Source: an uncultured Pelagibacteraceae bacterium
GTDB taxonomy: Bacteria > Pseudomonadota > Alphaproteobacteria > Pelagibacterales > Pelagibacteraceae
DNA: 41,320 nucleotides
NCBI GenBank assembly: GCA_902632665.1
Contig: CACPDT010000005.1
Coordinates: forward strand, 1-41,320
Direction of reading: 5' to 3'
This document shows positions 19,063 through 29,212 of the stretch, in pieces. How positions within the stretch are numbered: the first letter of the stretch is position 1; each line of letters opens with the position of its first letter. Made by a program: the position numbers and the translations under genes. Under the pieces are notes generated by a model. That model saw nothing but the letters and a program-made list of their open reading frames with translations. It was not told the origin of the DNA and ran no database searches.

Positions 19063-20463
19063 ATGAAAAAAGTAGCAACTAGATTTGCTCCGTCACCTAC
19101 TGGACCTTTACATATTGGTGGAGTGAGAACAGCCCTATTTAATTGGTTATTTTCAAAAAATCAAAAGGGTAATTTTTATCTAAGGATAGAAGATACTGAT
19201 AAAGAAAGATCAAAAGAGGAATACAAAAATCAAATTATAAAATCTCTTCAATGGATAGGTATAAATCATGATGGGGTAGAATATATACAATCTCAAAAAA
19301 TTGATGATCATATAAAAGTTGCAAATGAACTTCTAAAAAAAGGTAGTGCATATAAATGCTATTGCTCTACTGAAGAAATTGAAGCACAAAAAAAAAGAGC
19401 TAAGCAAAAAAAGATTCCATACGTTTATGATAGAAAATGGAGAGACAAAAATGAGAATGAGGCTCCTAGAGATGTAAAACCTGTTATTAGATTTAAAAGT
19501 AAAATTGATGGTACATCAATATTAAAAGATAAAGTTCAAGGAAATGTAGAAATTGAAAATAATACCATCGAAGATTTTGTAATTTTAAGAAATGATGGCA
19601 CACCAACTTATAATTTATCTGCTGCTGTTGATGATCATCAGATGGATATGACACACATAATTAGAGGTGATGATCATAAAATCAATACATTTAAACAAAT
19701 TCAAATTTATGAAGCAATGGAATGGGATTTACCAATATTTGCACATATTCCATTAATCCACACAATTGAGGGGAAAAAATTATCAAAAAGAGATAAAGCA
19801 TCAACTCTAGAGGATTATTCTAAAATAGGTATTATGCCAGATGCTTTGAGAAATTATCTTTTAAGATTGGGTTGGTCATATGAAGATAAAGAAATTTTTA
19901 CTTTAGATGAAAGTGTAAGGTATTTTAATCTTGAAGGTATTGGAAAATCACCATCAAAATTAGATTTAAGTAGAATTCTATCTATGAATGAACACTATAT
20001 AAAAAGCATTGATGAAAACGAACTTTTTAATCAACTAACTAATTATTGCGAGATTTTTAAAAATAAGATTGTTGGGGAAAAAAAGGATAAAATTAAAAAA
20101 TCTCTAACTTTTCTTAAGAATAAAGCTAAAACACTAGAGGATATATTTAATAATAGCCAATATATTATTAATGATGAAGTTAATTTTAATAAAGAAGATC
20201 TAAAATTAATTGATGCTAATGCACAAAAAATTATCTCTGAATTTAATAACAATATTAAAGGAATTAGCACCTTCACAAGAGAAAATTTAGAACCGATAGT
20301 TCAGGAACTAATAAAATCAAATAATACAAATTTTAAGGGTGTTGGTCAGCCTTTAAGAATAGCTTTAACAGGGTCAAAATTTGGCCCTGGCATTTATGAT
20401 ATTATTATATCTTTAGGTAAAGAAGAGGTTAAAAAGAGATTAACCAATAAGACTATTTCTTAA
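19063..20463 (+). CDS. gltX: Glutamyl-tRNA synthetase
   Basis: RFAPSPTGPLHIGGVRTALFNWLF, YCSTEEIEAQ, KLSKRDKASTLEDY. Confidence 0.96.
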   Translation: MKKVATRFAPSPTGPLHIGGVRTALFNWLFSKNQKGNFYLRIEDTDKERSKEEYKNQIIKSLQWIGINHDGVEYIQSQKIDDHIKVANELLKKGSAYKCYCSTEEIEAQKKRAKQKKIPYVYDRKWRDKNENEAPRDVKPVIRFKSKIDGTSILKDKVQGNVEIENNTIEDFVILRNDGTPTYNLSAAVDDHQMDMTHIIRGDDHKINTFKQIQIYEAMEWDLPIFAHIPLIHTIEGKKLSKRDKASTLEDYSKIGIMPDALRNYLLRLGWSYEDKEIFTLDESVRYFNLEGIGKSPSKLDLSRILSMNEHYIKSIDENELFNQLTNYCEIFKNKIVGEKKDKIKKSLTFLKNKAKTLEDIFNNSQYIINDEVNFNKEDLKLIDANAQKIISEFNNNIKGISTFTRENLEPIVQELIKSNNTNFKGVGQPLRIALTGSKFGPGIYDIIISLGKEEVKKRLTNKTIS

Positions 20464-21576
20464 AATTGTGGCTACTTCACTAGATGATGATGACTTTGAT
20501 CTAATTCCTTTTAAAGTTTGATTGCATTGTTCCAACTGTTTTTTTCCGATTTCTGGATTTTTAAGCATATATGAAACAGAATTGTAAATTTCTTTTGCAT
20601 TACATTCACTTTGTAATAGTTCTGGAATAACTTCTTTATTATTAATTATATTGATAATATTTGCGAATTTAACATTCACTAAAAATTTAAAGATCATAAA
20701 ATTTATGAAACTAAGTTTATATATTATTATTGAGGGAATGTTGGCGTTACAAACTTGAAGAGATGCTGTTCCTGACTTACAGACAGCAAAAATAGAATTT
20801 GATAATATTTCTTTTTTCATATTTTCATCTGAAATTACTTCAATATTATTCAAATTTTTATCTTTAATATAATCAATAATATCGTTTTTATTTTCTTCAG
20901 TTGCATGAAAAATATAATTATGATTTAAATTTTTTTTGTTCATCATATTTATAAACTCAATCAATATTGGTAATAAAACACTTGTTTCAGACTTTCGGCT
21001 ACCTGAAAAAATAGAGATTATTTTTTTATCATTAGAAATAAAATTATTGATATCTGTTTTATTATTTTTGTTATTTTCTATTAACGGATGACCTACAAAA
21101 GTATTATTTATATTTTCTTCATCAAAAAATTTTTTTTCAAAATCAAATAATAAAAGAATATGATCAATAAATTTTTTAATCTTTTTTACCCTACCTTTTC
21201 GCCATATCCAAACTTGTGGGGCTACATAATGAATTGTCTTAATTTGAGGATTAATCTTTTTTACCTTTTCGGCAACTCTTAAAGTAAAATCTGGACTATC
21301 TACACTAAATAAAATATCTGGATTAAATTTTAATATTTCCTGAACTGTGTGATCTATCTTTGCTTTAATTTTAAAAATATTTAATAAGACACTTGTAAAA
21401 CCCAAATAAGTAATTTCCTTTAAATCAAATATTGATTTTATACCAATTTTTTTTAAATTAGATCCACCAACAGATAAATATTCAATATCAGTAAAATTTT
21501 TCTGAAGTTTTGAAATTGCCGTTGATGCCAATTTATCTCCAGAAGGTTCTCCTGTAAGTACAAATATTTTTTTCAT
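20440..21576 (-). CDS. lpxB: Lipid-A-disaccharide synthase
   Basis: VLTGEPSGDKLAS, DSPDFTLRVAEK, YVAPQVWIWRKGRVKKI, ISIFSGSRKSE. Confidence 0.95.
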   Translation of the reverse strand: MKKIFVLTGEPSGDKLASTAISKLQKNFTDIEYLSVGGSNLKKIGIKSIFDLKEITYLGFTSVLLNIFKIKAKIDHTVQEILKFNPDILFSVDSPDFTLRVAEKVKKINPQIKTIHYVAPQVWIWRKGRVKKIKKFIDHILLLFDFEKKFFDEENINNTFVGHPLIENNKNNKTDINNFISNDKKIISIFSGSRKSETSVLLPILIEFINMMNKKNLNHNYIFHATEENKNDIIDYIKDKNLNNIEVISDENMKKEILSNSIFAVCKSGTASLQVCNANIPSIIIYKLSFINFMIFKFLVNVKFANIINIINNKEVIPELLQSECNAKEIYNSVSYMLKNPEIGKKQLEQCNQTLKGIRSKSSSSSEVATILRNSLIG

Positions 21577-22358
21577 TTTATCAAAATAAAAATTTTACTT
21601 TTATTAGCAAATTCAATGCTTTTAGATTTATCTAAGAAGATATTTTTTTTTGATTTAAGAACTACTCCTTTTAATCCATATTTTTTACAATCTTTTAAAG
21701 TTTGAATCCCTATTGTTGGTAAGTCCATTCTCAAATCTTGTTTTTTTTTGGGAAATTTAATTAAAATACCACCTGAATTATTCTTTAATTTAGATATCAT
21801 TTTTTTGGTACCTCTAATGTCTTCTTTCATTATTATATTATTGTCTTTTACTATCAGTGCCTGAATATGATCATAACTATTTGTTTTAGCTAAATATTTT
21901 ATACCTCGATTGATTGATCTAATATCTATCCGAGAAGGTTTTATCTTTGTATATATACCTTTCTTACCAGTTAACTCAGGATTAAAATGAATTGAACTAA
22001 TAACTTCAATTTTTTCATTTTGAAGAATTTTAATGATAGCTTTTATTATAGCTGCATCTCCTATTTTGGCAGCCTTTATTATACTCGGCATATAATAAAT
22101 CCCTTTTAAATCTAATCTCAATGAAGAAAATTTTGGTTTAGCAATTTTTCCTGCAAAAAGAACTTTGTTTGATTTTTGCTTTTTAATTAAATCAATAATT
22201 TTGCCAAATTTTCCTATGCTTATTCGGTAAGAGTTTTTTTCTTTTGAAAATAGATTATTTTTTGAAAAATCAATTATAAAATACTTCTTTTTTAATTTTT
22301 TTATCTTTTTGAGAACTATTTTCGAAAAATCTGTATCACCTAAAAATAAACCTATCAT
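21573..22358 (-). CDS. lpxI: UDP-2,3-diacylglucosamine diphosphatase LpxI-type (former DUF1009)
   Basis: LFAGKIAKPKFSSLRLDLKGI, GDAAIIKAIIKIL, LIVKDNNIIMKEDIRGTKKMI, RMDLPTIGIQTL; located between lpxA and lpxB. Confidence 0.9.
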   Translation of the reverse strand: MIGLFLGDTDFSKIVLKKIKKLKKKYFIIDFSKNNLFSKEKNSYRISIGKFGKIIDLIKKQKSNKVLFAGKIAKPKFSSLRLDLKGIYYMPSIIKAAKIGDAAIIKAIIKILQNEKIEVISSIHFNPELTGKKGIYTKIKPSRIDIRSINRGIKYLAKTNSYDHIQALIVKDNNIIMKEDIRGTKKMISKLKNNSGGILIKFPKKKQDLRMDLPTIGIQTLKDCKKYGLKGVVLKSKKNIFLDKSKSIEFANKSKIFILIK

Positions 22359-22359
22359 T

Positions 22360-23142
22360 TTATTTTGAAAAAGGTGTGCATATTGGTCTTTTTTTATCTT
22401 TTTCTAAAAATTCAACAACATCTTTTACAAGACTATTTTTTTTTAACTCAGTGCTTAAATTTTTTAAATTTTCCGTTAAATTTTCATTTTTAAAAATTTC
22501 TTTAAATGCTTCACTTAAAACTAAGATTTCTTTATTAGGCACATTTTTTCTTCTTAAACCAATTAAATTCAAACCTTGAAGAATACTTCTATTACCATGT
22601 ACCATAGCATAAGGAATGATATCTCTTACTACACCACACATTCCACCTATCATTGCAAACTTACCTACTCTAGTAAATTGTTGCACAGCTGAATTGCCAC
22701 CGATTATTACATTTTGCTCAATATGTGCATGCCCACCAAGAGGAACATTATTTGCAAGTATCACATTGTCCTCAACTAAACAATCATGTGCTATATGTGA
22801 AGAGACCATAAATAGACATCCATTACCAATTTTAGTAATACCGCCCCCACCTTTAGTTCCTGGATTTATTGTTACATATTCTCTAATCTTATTGTTATCT
22901 CCAATTTCTAATTTAGTATCCTCACCATTAAATTTTAAATCTTGGGGATCATTTCCTATAGAAGCAAATGGATATATCTTATTCTTCTTTCCGATCTTAG
23001 TGTTTCCTACAATATTTACATGAGATTGAATTATAGTATTTTCTCCCACCTCAACATTTGGTCCAATTACTGCATATGCACCTATTTTTACATTTGATGA
23101 TATTTTGGATTTTGTATCAACAATAGCAGTTTTATGTATCAT
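22360..23142 (-). CDS. lpxA: UDP-N-acetylglucosamine acyltransferase
   Basis: Left-handed beta-helix hexapeptide repeats; IGNDPQDLKFNGEDTKLEIGDNNKIREYVTINPGT; AHDCLVEDNVILANN; GLNLIGLRRKNV. Confidence 0.97.
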   Translation of the reverse strand: MIHKTAIVDTKSKISSNVKIGAYAVIGPNVEVGENTIIQSHVNIVGNTKIGKKNKIYPFASIGNDPQDLKFNGEDTKLEIGDNNKIREYVTINPGTKGGGGITKIGNGCLFMVSSHIAHDCLVEDNVILANNVPLGGHAHIEQNVIIGGNSAVQQFTRVGKFAMIGGMCGVVRDIIPYAMVHGNRSILQGLNLIGLRRKNVPNKEILVLSEAFKEIFKNENLTENLKNLSTELKKNSLVKDVVEFLEKDKKRPICTPFSK

Positions 23143-24116
23143 CTATTATCTTTTAAAAATTCTCTAATACTTTTTGCTGGGTAGCCCATAACTTTAGAAT
23201 TATCAGGCACATCTTTTATGACTCCACTTCCACCACCAATTTCTACATTATTGCCAACTTTGATATGTCCAGAGATTCCTGCTTGACCACCAATTTTTAC
23301 ATTGTTTCCGATAACTGAGCTTCCTGCAATTCCAACTTGTCCAGCTAAAATTGTATTATCTCCAATTTTTACATTATGTGCAATATGAATTTGATTATCT
23401 AAAAAAGTATTTTTACCAATTTCTGTATTGGATAAAGAACCACGATCTATAGTAGATCCACATCCAATTTCAGAATTTTCATTAATTATCACGATACCTA
23501 CATGAGGATATCTTAAATTTTTGTTATTTGATGGAAAAAAGCCAAAACCCTTTTTTCCAATAACACAATTATCTAAAATAGTTACATTATCTTTAATTAT
23601 AGAGTTTCTTAAAATTGTATTTGATCCAATTTTACAATTATTACCAATTTGAACATTTCGTTCAATAATCGAATTGTGTCCAATTAAACATTTTTTTCCT
23701 ATCTTGACGTTATCTCCAACTAATACATTTTTTCCAGAGGTAACAATATCTTTGAGATTAGTATCATTTATATCAATAGCAGAAGTATCATACTCGTCTT
23801 CTATTGAATTTGGATAAAACTTCTGAGTTATAAGCGATGTTGAAATCAATACATTTTCAACAATGATAGGAGTGCATTTTTTTGGGAGATAATCTTTTAA
23901 ATTTTGTGTAGTTATACAATAAGAGGCTTTGGTTTTCTTAGCTATTTCATTATACTTTTTTGAGTGAAAAAAAGTAATGCAATCTTTTTCTGCACTTAAT
24001 AAATCCTGAATATCTTTTACTATTTGATTTTCTTTAATTTTAGGTTCAATTTTTAAAATTTTTAAAATTTCTGAAATATTAAATGGCCCATTATTAATAA
24101 AAAAAGGATTAGACAT
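23139..24116 (-). CDS. lpxD: UDP-3-O-acylglucosamine N-acyltransferase (start probably ATG at 24116 rather than the track's TTG at 24131)
   Basis: Hexapeptide repeats with VTILDNCVIGKKGFGFFPSN, CGSTIDRGSLSNTEIGKNTFLDNQIHIAHNVKIGDNT; in-frame ATG (MSNPFFIN) five codons inside the track ORF. Confidence 0.94.
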   Translation of the reverse strand: MSNPFFINNGPFNISEILKILKIEPKIKENQIVKDIQDLLSAEKDCITFFHSKKYNEIAKKTKASYCITTQNLKDYLPKKCTPIIVENVLISTSLITQKFYPNSIEDEYDTSAIDINDTNLKDIVTSGKNVLVGDNVKIGKKCLIGHNSIIERNVQIGNNCKIGSNTILRNSIIKDNVTILDNCVIGKKGFGFFPSNNKNLRYPHVGIVIINENSEIGCGSTIDRGSLSNTEIGKNTFLDNQIHIAHNVKIGDNTILAGQVGIAGSSVIGNNVKIGGQAGISGHIKVGNNVEIGGGSGVIKDVPDNSKVMGYPAKSIREFLKDNR

Positions 24117-24167
24117 AGTTGCTTCTACCAAAGCATATCTTGGAATGTACTCAAAAATTATTGCTAA

Positions 24168-24617
24168 TTATTTCTTATCAACGATTGTTGCTGACCATAT
24201 AGCATCTGCCATTTTTTTATTGTCAACAAATGCTTCACCTTTATATTTCCAAACACGTCCATGAGATCTAATCGCCTCTATTTTTAAAATTAATTTACAA
24301 TCTGGAACAACTGGATTTCTAAATCTTGCTTTTTCTACTCCCATCAAAAATACCAATTTATTTTCATAAGTTGATTTATCCAAACCATGTGCTGTTAAAG
24401 CTGCTGCAGCTTGACCAAAAGACTCAACTATCAAAACACCTGGCATAACTGGTTGTCCGGGAAAATGGCCATTGACAAAAAAACTATCTTTTCTGACATT
24501 AACAACAGCTGTTGCTGAAAATAATTTTTTGATGTCATAAAGTTCATCGATCAATAACATAGGTTCACGATGAGGTAACAGTTCTATAATTTGTTTTTTA
24601 TTTAAAGTTGTACTCAT
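24168..24617 (-). CDS. fabZ: 3-hydroxyacyl-ACP dehydratase FabZ
   Basis: IIELLPHREPMLLIDELYD, VNGHFPGQPVMPGVLIVESFGQAAAAL. Confidence 0.97.
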   Translation of the reverse strand: MSTTLNKKQIIELLPHREPMLLIDELYDIKKLFSATAVVNVRKDSFFVNGHFPGQPVMPGVLIVESFGQAAAALTAHGLDKSTYENKLVFLMGVEKARFRNPVVPDCKLILKIEAIRSHGRVWKYKGEAFVDNKKMADAIWSATIVDKK

Positions 24618-25126
24618 TTAATTTTTGTATCAATTATCTTAATTATCTCTTGGGTTATATTTTTTTTTTTACTAGCTATAAAAATATTTTTTTTATCAAG
24701 AACAATATCAATTTTTTTTTCACTCACATAATTTTCAATTATCGGTGTAATTTTTTTAAAAAACTTATCAAATTCTGATCTCTTCTTTTGATTAAACTCT
24801 TTGACAACCTTTTGTCTATTTTTTTGATAAGTTGAAACTTCTTTTCTAAATTCAATTAATTTTTTCCTCAATTCATCTTCAGAAATAATATTTTTTTGTT
24901 TATTAATTTCCTCTTCAATTTTTTTAAGCTCTTTTCCTTTTTTTTCAAATTTTGACAAAGCTATATTTTTTGAGTCTTCTAGTTTTTTTAAAATTGATTT
25001 ACCGGCTTTTGTATTTATCACAACATAATCTAAATCTAAATATACAATTTGATCCTGACTAAAAGAAGATGGCGTCAAAACAAATAACACTATAAAAATA
25101 GTGAAAAGTCTTCTTATTATTTTCAT
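24614..25126 (-). CDS. OmpH/Skp family periplasmic chaperone
   Basis: Signal peptide, coiled-coil lysine-rich body, C-terminal VSEKKIDIVLDKKNIFIASKKKNITQEIIKIID; immediately downstream of bamA. Confidence 0.88.
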   Translation of the reverse strand: MKIIRRLFTIFIVLFVLTPSSFSQDQIVYLDLDYVVINTKAGKSILKKLEDSKNIALSKFEKKGKELKKIEEEINKQKNIISEDELRKKLIEFRKEVSTYQKNRQKVVKEFNQKKRSEFDKFFKKITPIIENYVSEKKIDIVLDKKNIFIASKKKNITQEIIKIIDTKIK

Positions 25127-27372
25127 TAAAAACTAGTACCTATATTAAACCTGAATGTTTGTTCAATATCAGTAGACTCTTTTGTTACTGGATGAGCAAA
25201 TGAAAAAGTTAGTGGCCCAACTGGAGTTAACCAGTCTATTCCAACTCCAACTGAACTTCTTATACCATTTTTATCCAAAGAGCTATCATAGTCCACTCCC
25301 CAAATATTTGCTGCGTCTGCAAAAAGAACAACATCTACATTTTGAACATTTTCTAAGAAAGTTGGTATTGTAGTAGTCGCATTAATACTTGATACATAAT
25401 TTCCACCAATAAAATCATTTCCATCTTTAGGTCCAATCTTACCTGTTTCAAAACCTCTCAATCTTTTTCCAGGAATATATAATCTCTCTGAAAGTTTAAT
25501 GTCATCACTACTTAAAGAACTAGCACCTTTAAATAAGATTGATAATGTTGAAACGTTATTTTCATAAAGTTCTTTAAAAACTTTATAGTTATAAGTATTA
25601 GTTAATGTATTCGTATCACTTAAGATTGGCATATTTACTCTGTAATTGCTGAAAAAACCATCAGTAGTTTGGTATCTTTGATTTCTTTTATCGTAAAGGA
25701 AATCTACCCCAATAAAACTATCAAAATAATTTCCATCTTGTTTTTTTTGTTTAGCTGACGCACTAGCATCAACATCTATTTTTTCTATAATATTTTTGGT
25801 TGATAAACCAAGTCTTAAATCATCTAAAAACTCAAATTGTGTACCAATTGAAAATCCTGTAACATTTGATTTATAACCGGAGGTTGCTAATCTATCTATA
25901 GAAGTGGCATCAAGCGATAAGTCAAGATTTTTATCTGAATTTTTATAGTTCGGATTAGAAACTAAAAATTTACCTTTAATTCTTTCATCAGAAACGCTTA
26001 AATTACTATCAACCATAATGCCTCTTCCTAAATAATTATTTTCCTTCACCCCAAAAGATAAACTCGAACCCTCAGTACCTGTTCCAATACCAGCAAAAAT
26101 TTCACCTGTAGCTTTTTCTTCTATAGTAATATTGATTATTTTTGTATTAAACTCATTACCATCTAAAATTTCGCCATTAACTTTTTCAAAAAAATTAAGA
26201 GCTTTGATATTATTCAAAGATTTTGAATAAAGAATTTGATTAAAAGGATCACCTTCATCGATTTCGATTTGATTTCTGATAACTGACTCTCTAGTGATGT
26301 TATTTCCAAAAATATTTATTCTTTCTACAAAAAATTTTTCTGTTTCTTCTATTTTGAAATTAATATTTATTTTATTAGAAACTATTGTTTCATTCACACT
26401 CGCTTTAATTGACTCATATTGTTCATTAATAGTAATTGTTTCAATTTTTTCAACAATATCCTCGATGCGATTAATTGAATATGGTTCATTTTTTAATTTT
26501 TTCAAAAATTTTTGAACATCTAAGTAATTAGTTTCAGAAAAATCACTTGGTAAATCAATTTTTAGATCTCCAAAAAATAATTTTGGATTTGCATCAATGT
26601 TAAATATTAACTCAAACTCTTGATTTTCTGTCAACTTTGCAAAAGAAGAGTTTACAATTACGTTATAATAGCCTTTGTTTAAATAAAAATTTTTTAATAA
26701 TCTTTCATCATATTTTATCATAGATTCATTCAAATATTTTTTTCCGGATAAAAATTTCCAAGGCTTATACTCTTCGCTTAGAATTACCCCTTTTAACTTT
26801 TTATCTTTAAAGATCTTTTCTCCGATAAAAGAAATCTTTTTAATCTTTGCTTTTTCTCCCAGTGAAATATTGTAAGTTAGATCAATTTTATTATCCTGTA
26901 ATTCTTCTATAGAGATGTCAACTTTAGAAAAATAATAGCCTAAATCTTTCAAAAATTTTTTAATCTTTTTTTTATCTTTATTTAATAAAACTTCGTTGAA
27001 AGAAGATCTAGATTTCAATAAAACATTATTTTTTAAATCTTGCAAAATTTCAGATGATTTAATTCCTTCGTAATTAATATTTTGTATTATTGGATTTTCT
27101 TTTACTTCAATAATGAGAACCTTATTTTTAATTTTAACAGACACTAAATCGAAAAAGTTTGTATTATACAATTTTTTTAATATTATATTTAAATCATTTT
27201 CAGATAAATCATCGTTGAGAGTCACACCTGTAAACATTTTAATTGTTTCTTTTGAAATTCTCTCGTTTCCGGCTATATTTATTTTATCTATTATTTCTGC
27301 TCTTAACCATGAACTTAAGACCAAAGTAAAAAAAATTATAAATAAAATTATCTTATGCGTAGGTTTAGACAT
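25126..27372 (-). CDS. bamA: Outer membrane assembly factor BamA
   Basis: Signal peptide, POTRA repeats (INIAGNERISKETIKMFTGV; INIFGNNITRESVIRNQIEIDEGDPFN), C-terminal barrel with LRGFETGKIGP and terminal FRFNIGTSF. Confidence 0.96.
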   Translation of the reverse strand: MSKPTHKIILFIIFFTLVLSSWLRAEIIDKINIAGNERISKETIKMFTGVTLNDDLSENDLNIILKKLYNTNFFDLVSVKIKNKVLIIEVKENPIIQNINYEGIKSSEILQDLKNNVLLKSRSSFNEVLLNKDKKKIKKFLKDLGYYFSKVDISIEELQDNKIDLTYNISLGEKAKIKKISFIGEKIFKDKKLKGVILSEEYKPWKFLSGKKYLNESMIKYDERLLKNFYLNKGYYNVIVNSSFAKLTENQEFELIFNIDANPKLFFGDLKIDLPSDFSETNYLDVQKFLKKLKNEPYSINRIEDIVEKIETITINEQYESIKASVNETIVSNKININFKIEETEKFFVERINIFGNNITRESVIRNQIEIDEGDPFNQILYSKSLNNIKALNFFEKVNGEILDGNEFNTKIINITIEEKATGEIFAGIGTGTEGSSLSFGVKENNYLGRGIMVDSNLSVSDERIKGKFLVSNPNYKNSDKNLDLSLDATSIDRLATSGYKSNVTGFSIGTQFEFLDDLRLGLSTKNIIEKIDVDASASAKQKKQDGNYFDSFIGVDFLYDKRNQRYQTTDGFFSNYRVNMPILSDTNTLTNTYNYKVFKELYENNVSTLSILFKGASSLSSDDIKLSERLYIPGKRLRGFETGKIGPKDGNDFIGGNYVSSINATTTIPTFLENVQNVDVVLFADAANIWGVDYDSSLDKNGIRSSVGVGIDWLTPVGPLTFSFAHPVTKESTDIEQTFRFNIGTSF

Positions 27373-27374
27373 AT

Positions 27375-28538
27375 TTAGTTTTTAATAAAATATTCGATAT
27401 TATTCTTAATTTTAGTATTCATTTTAATAATTTCTTCAATATTTTTTGGTTTAATCTTTTTATATTTTTTAAAATTATATAAACTTAACATTTTATTCAT
27501 TTTTATTGAAATATCAGTAAATTTAATCTTATTACTCAAAAATAACTCTACAAATTTATCATTAATAGATACTAAAATGGTTTCAAATAAAGAGGTATTG
27601 TTTGGTAACATTTTGAGGACTTTGATTAATGGAAATTTTATAGGGTCTGCGTCTCTAAAATCTAAATTATTTAAAGTTTTAAAATCTAATTTTTTAGAAT
27701 TAATGATTTTTTTTGATGAATATAATGAATTAAAAATTGGAATTTTCATATTTGTATCATGAACAATTATTTTAGTTATTCCATTTTTTAATTTAATAAT
27801 GGCATGAACATATGATTTTGGATGAATAATAATTGCTAACTTATTATATGAAATTTTAAATATTTTTTTTGCCTCTATAATTTCAAAAACTTTATTAATC
27901 ATTGTCGCAGAGTCTGTTGAAATTTTTTTTCCCATTTTCCAATTAGGATGATTTGTAACTTGCTTAATATTAACTTTTTTTAAGTTTTTAAGAGATTTCT
28001 CTAAGAAAGGTCCTCCTGATGCTGTTAAATATATCTTTTCTATTAAATTTTTTTCAATATCTTTTAATGCGTACCAAATAGAAAAATGTTCTGAGTCCAC
28101 AGGAATAAATTTAGTTTTATGCCTCTTTAACCTTTTTTCAATTAAATCCCATCCACATATAATTGATTCCTTATTAGCAATTGCTATTTTTTTTGTATGC
28201 TTGATGATTTCAATCGTTGGTTTTAACCCTTGAATACCCGAAATAGAACTCATCGTATAATCAATTTTTTTCTTAAAAATTTTTTTAAAATTTTCAAAGT
28301 TATTGTAAACTTTAATTTTTTTTGAATAATTATCTTTTTTTATTTTATCATAACATTGTCTATTAGTAATAATTAAATTTTTAACATTAAAAAATTTGGC
28401 TTGTCTTAAAAGTTCTTTATAATTTTCATCAGCTGATAGTAGAATTATTTCAAAATTTCTTTTATCTTTTTTAATAATATTAATTAAACATTTTCCAATA
28501 GAACCTGTAGAACCAAGGATAGCTATTTTTTTTTTCAT
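27375..28538 (-). CDS. dxr: 1-deoxy-D-xylulose 5-phosphate reductoisomerase
   Basis: KKIAILGSTGSIGKC, ANKESIICGWDLI, PVDSEHFSIWYAL, LTASGGPFL, NHPNWKMGKKISTDSATMINK. Confidence 0.97.
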   Translation of the reverse strand: MKKKIAILGSTGSIGKCLINIIKKDKRNFEIILLSADENYKELLRQAKFFNVKNLIITNRQCYDKIKKDNYSKKIKVYNNFENFKKIFKKKIDYTMSSISGIQGLKPTIEIIKHTKKIAIANKESIICGWDLIEKRLKRHKTKFIPVDSEHFSIWYALKDIEKNLIEKIYLTASGGPFLEKSLKNLKKVNIKQVTNHPNWKMGKKISTDSATMINKVFEIIEAKKIFKISYNKLAIIIHPKSYVHAIIKLKNGITKIIVHDTNMKIPIFNSLYSSKKIINSKKLDFKTLNNLDFRDADPIKFPLIKVLKMLPNNTSLFETILVSINDKFVELFLSNKIKFTDISIKMNKMLSLYNFKKYKKIKPKNIEEIIKMNTKIKNNIEYFIKN

Positions 28539-29212
28539 TATTTAATAAGATCTAATTTGTTAATCAAAAAAGGTAATACACAAAGATATGTTATTGGCAT
28601 TACGAAAATTATACCGTCAATTCTATCTAAAAAACCTCCATGACCTGGTAAAATTTTTCCAGTATCTTTTAATTTAGCTTTTCTTTTAAAATATGAAATA
28701 ATTAAATCCCCTATCTGGCTCACTAATGAAATAATTAATATTAAAGAAATTATAAATATAGGATCTGTATCTAAAAGAATTTTACTTTTTTGCCCTAAAT
28801 ATTTGATATAAATTAACCCAAATAATAATGAAATCAAAAAGCTTCCAATAACCCCTGAGTACGTTTTTTTTGGACTCACTTTGGTTAATCTAGGTCCCTT
28901 AAATGTTTTGCCAAAGATAAAACCACCAATATCAGTAAATATGCAAACTATAATCAAAAATAAAAAGAAATTTAAACCAATATATTGCCTTAGATAAACT
29001 GTAGAAAAAAAAGAAAAAAATAAAAAAAATAATCCAAAAATTTTCAATAGATCTTTATTTTTTGTCATTTTAAACCATTCCAAACTTGTTACTAAAAAAA
29101 TTAAACTCAAAAAAAATATAAAAGTATAAGATCCCTGAATAATAAAAAAAAATGATACTGGTATCAAAATTATTGAACTAAGAATTCTTTTTTGTAATTC
29201 TTTATTAATCAT
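28538..29212 (-). CDS. cdsA: Phosphatidate cytidylyltransferase
   Basis: Multi-TM; CdsA signature region SKILLDTD...SLVSQIGDLIISYFKRKAKLKDTGKILPGHGGFLDRIDGIIF. Confidence 0.95.
   Translation of the reverse strand: MINKELQKRILSSIILIPVSFFFIIQGSYTFIFFLSLIFLVTSLEWFKMTKNKDLLKIFGLFFLFFSFFSTVYLRQYIGLNFFLFLIIVCIFTDIGGFIFGKTFKGPRLTKVSPKKTYSGVIGSFLISLLFGLIYIKYLGQKSKILLDTDPIFIISLILIISLVSQIGDLIISYFKRKAKLKDTGKILPGHGGFLDRIDGIIFVMPITYLCVLPFLINKLDLIK

Noticed and set aside
22616-23023. 135-aa plus-strand ORF antisense to lpxA
   Set aside because: Repetitive isoleucine/proline composition is the complement of the LpxA hexapeptide repeats; spurious.
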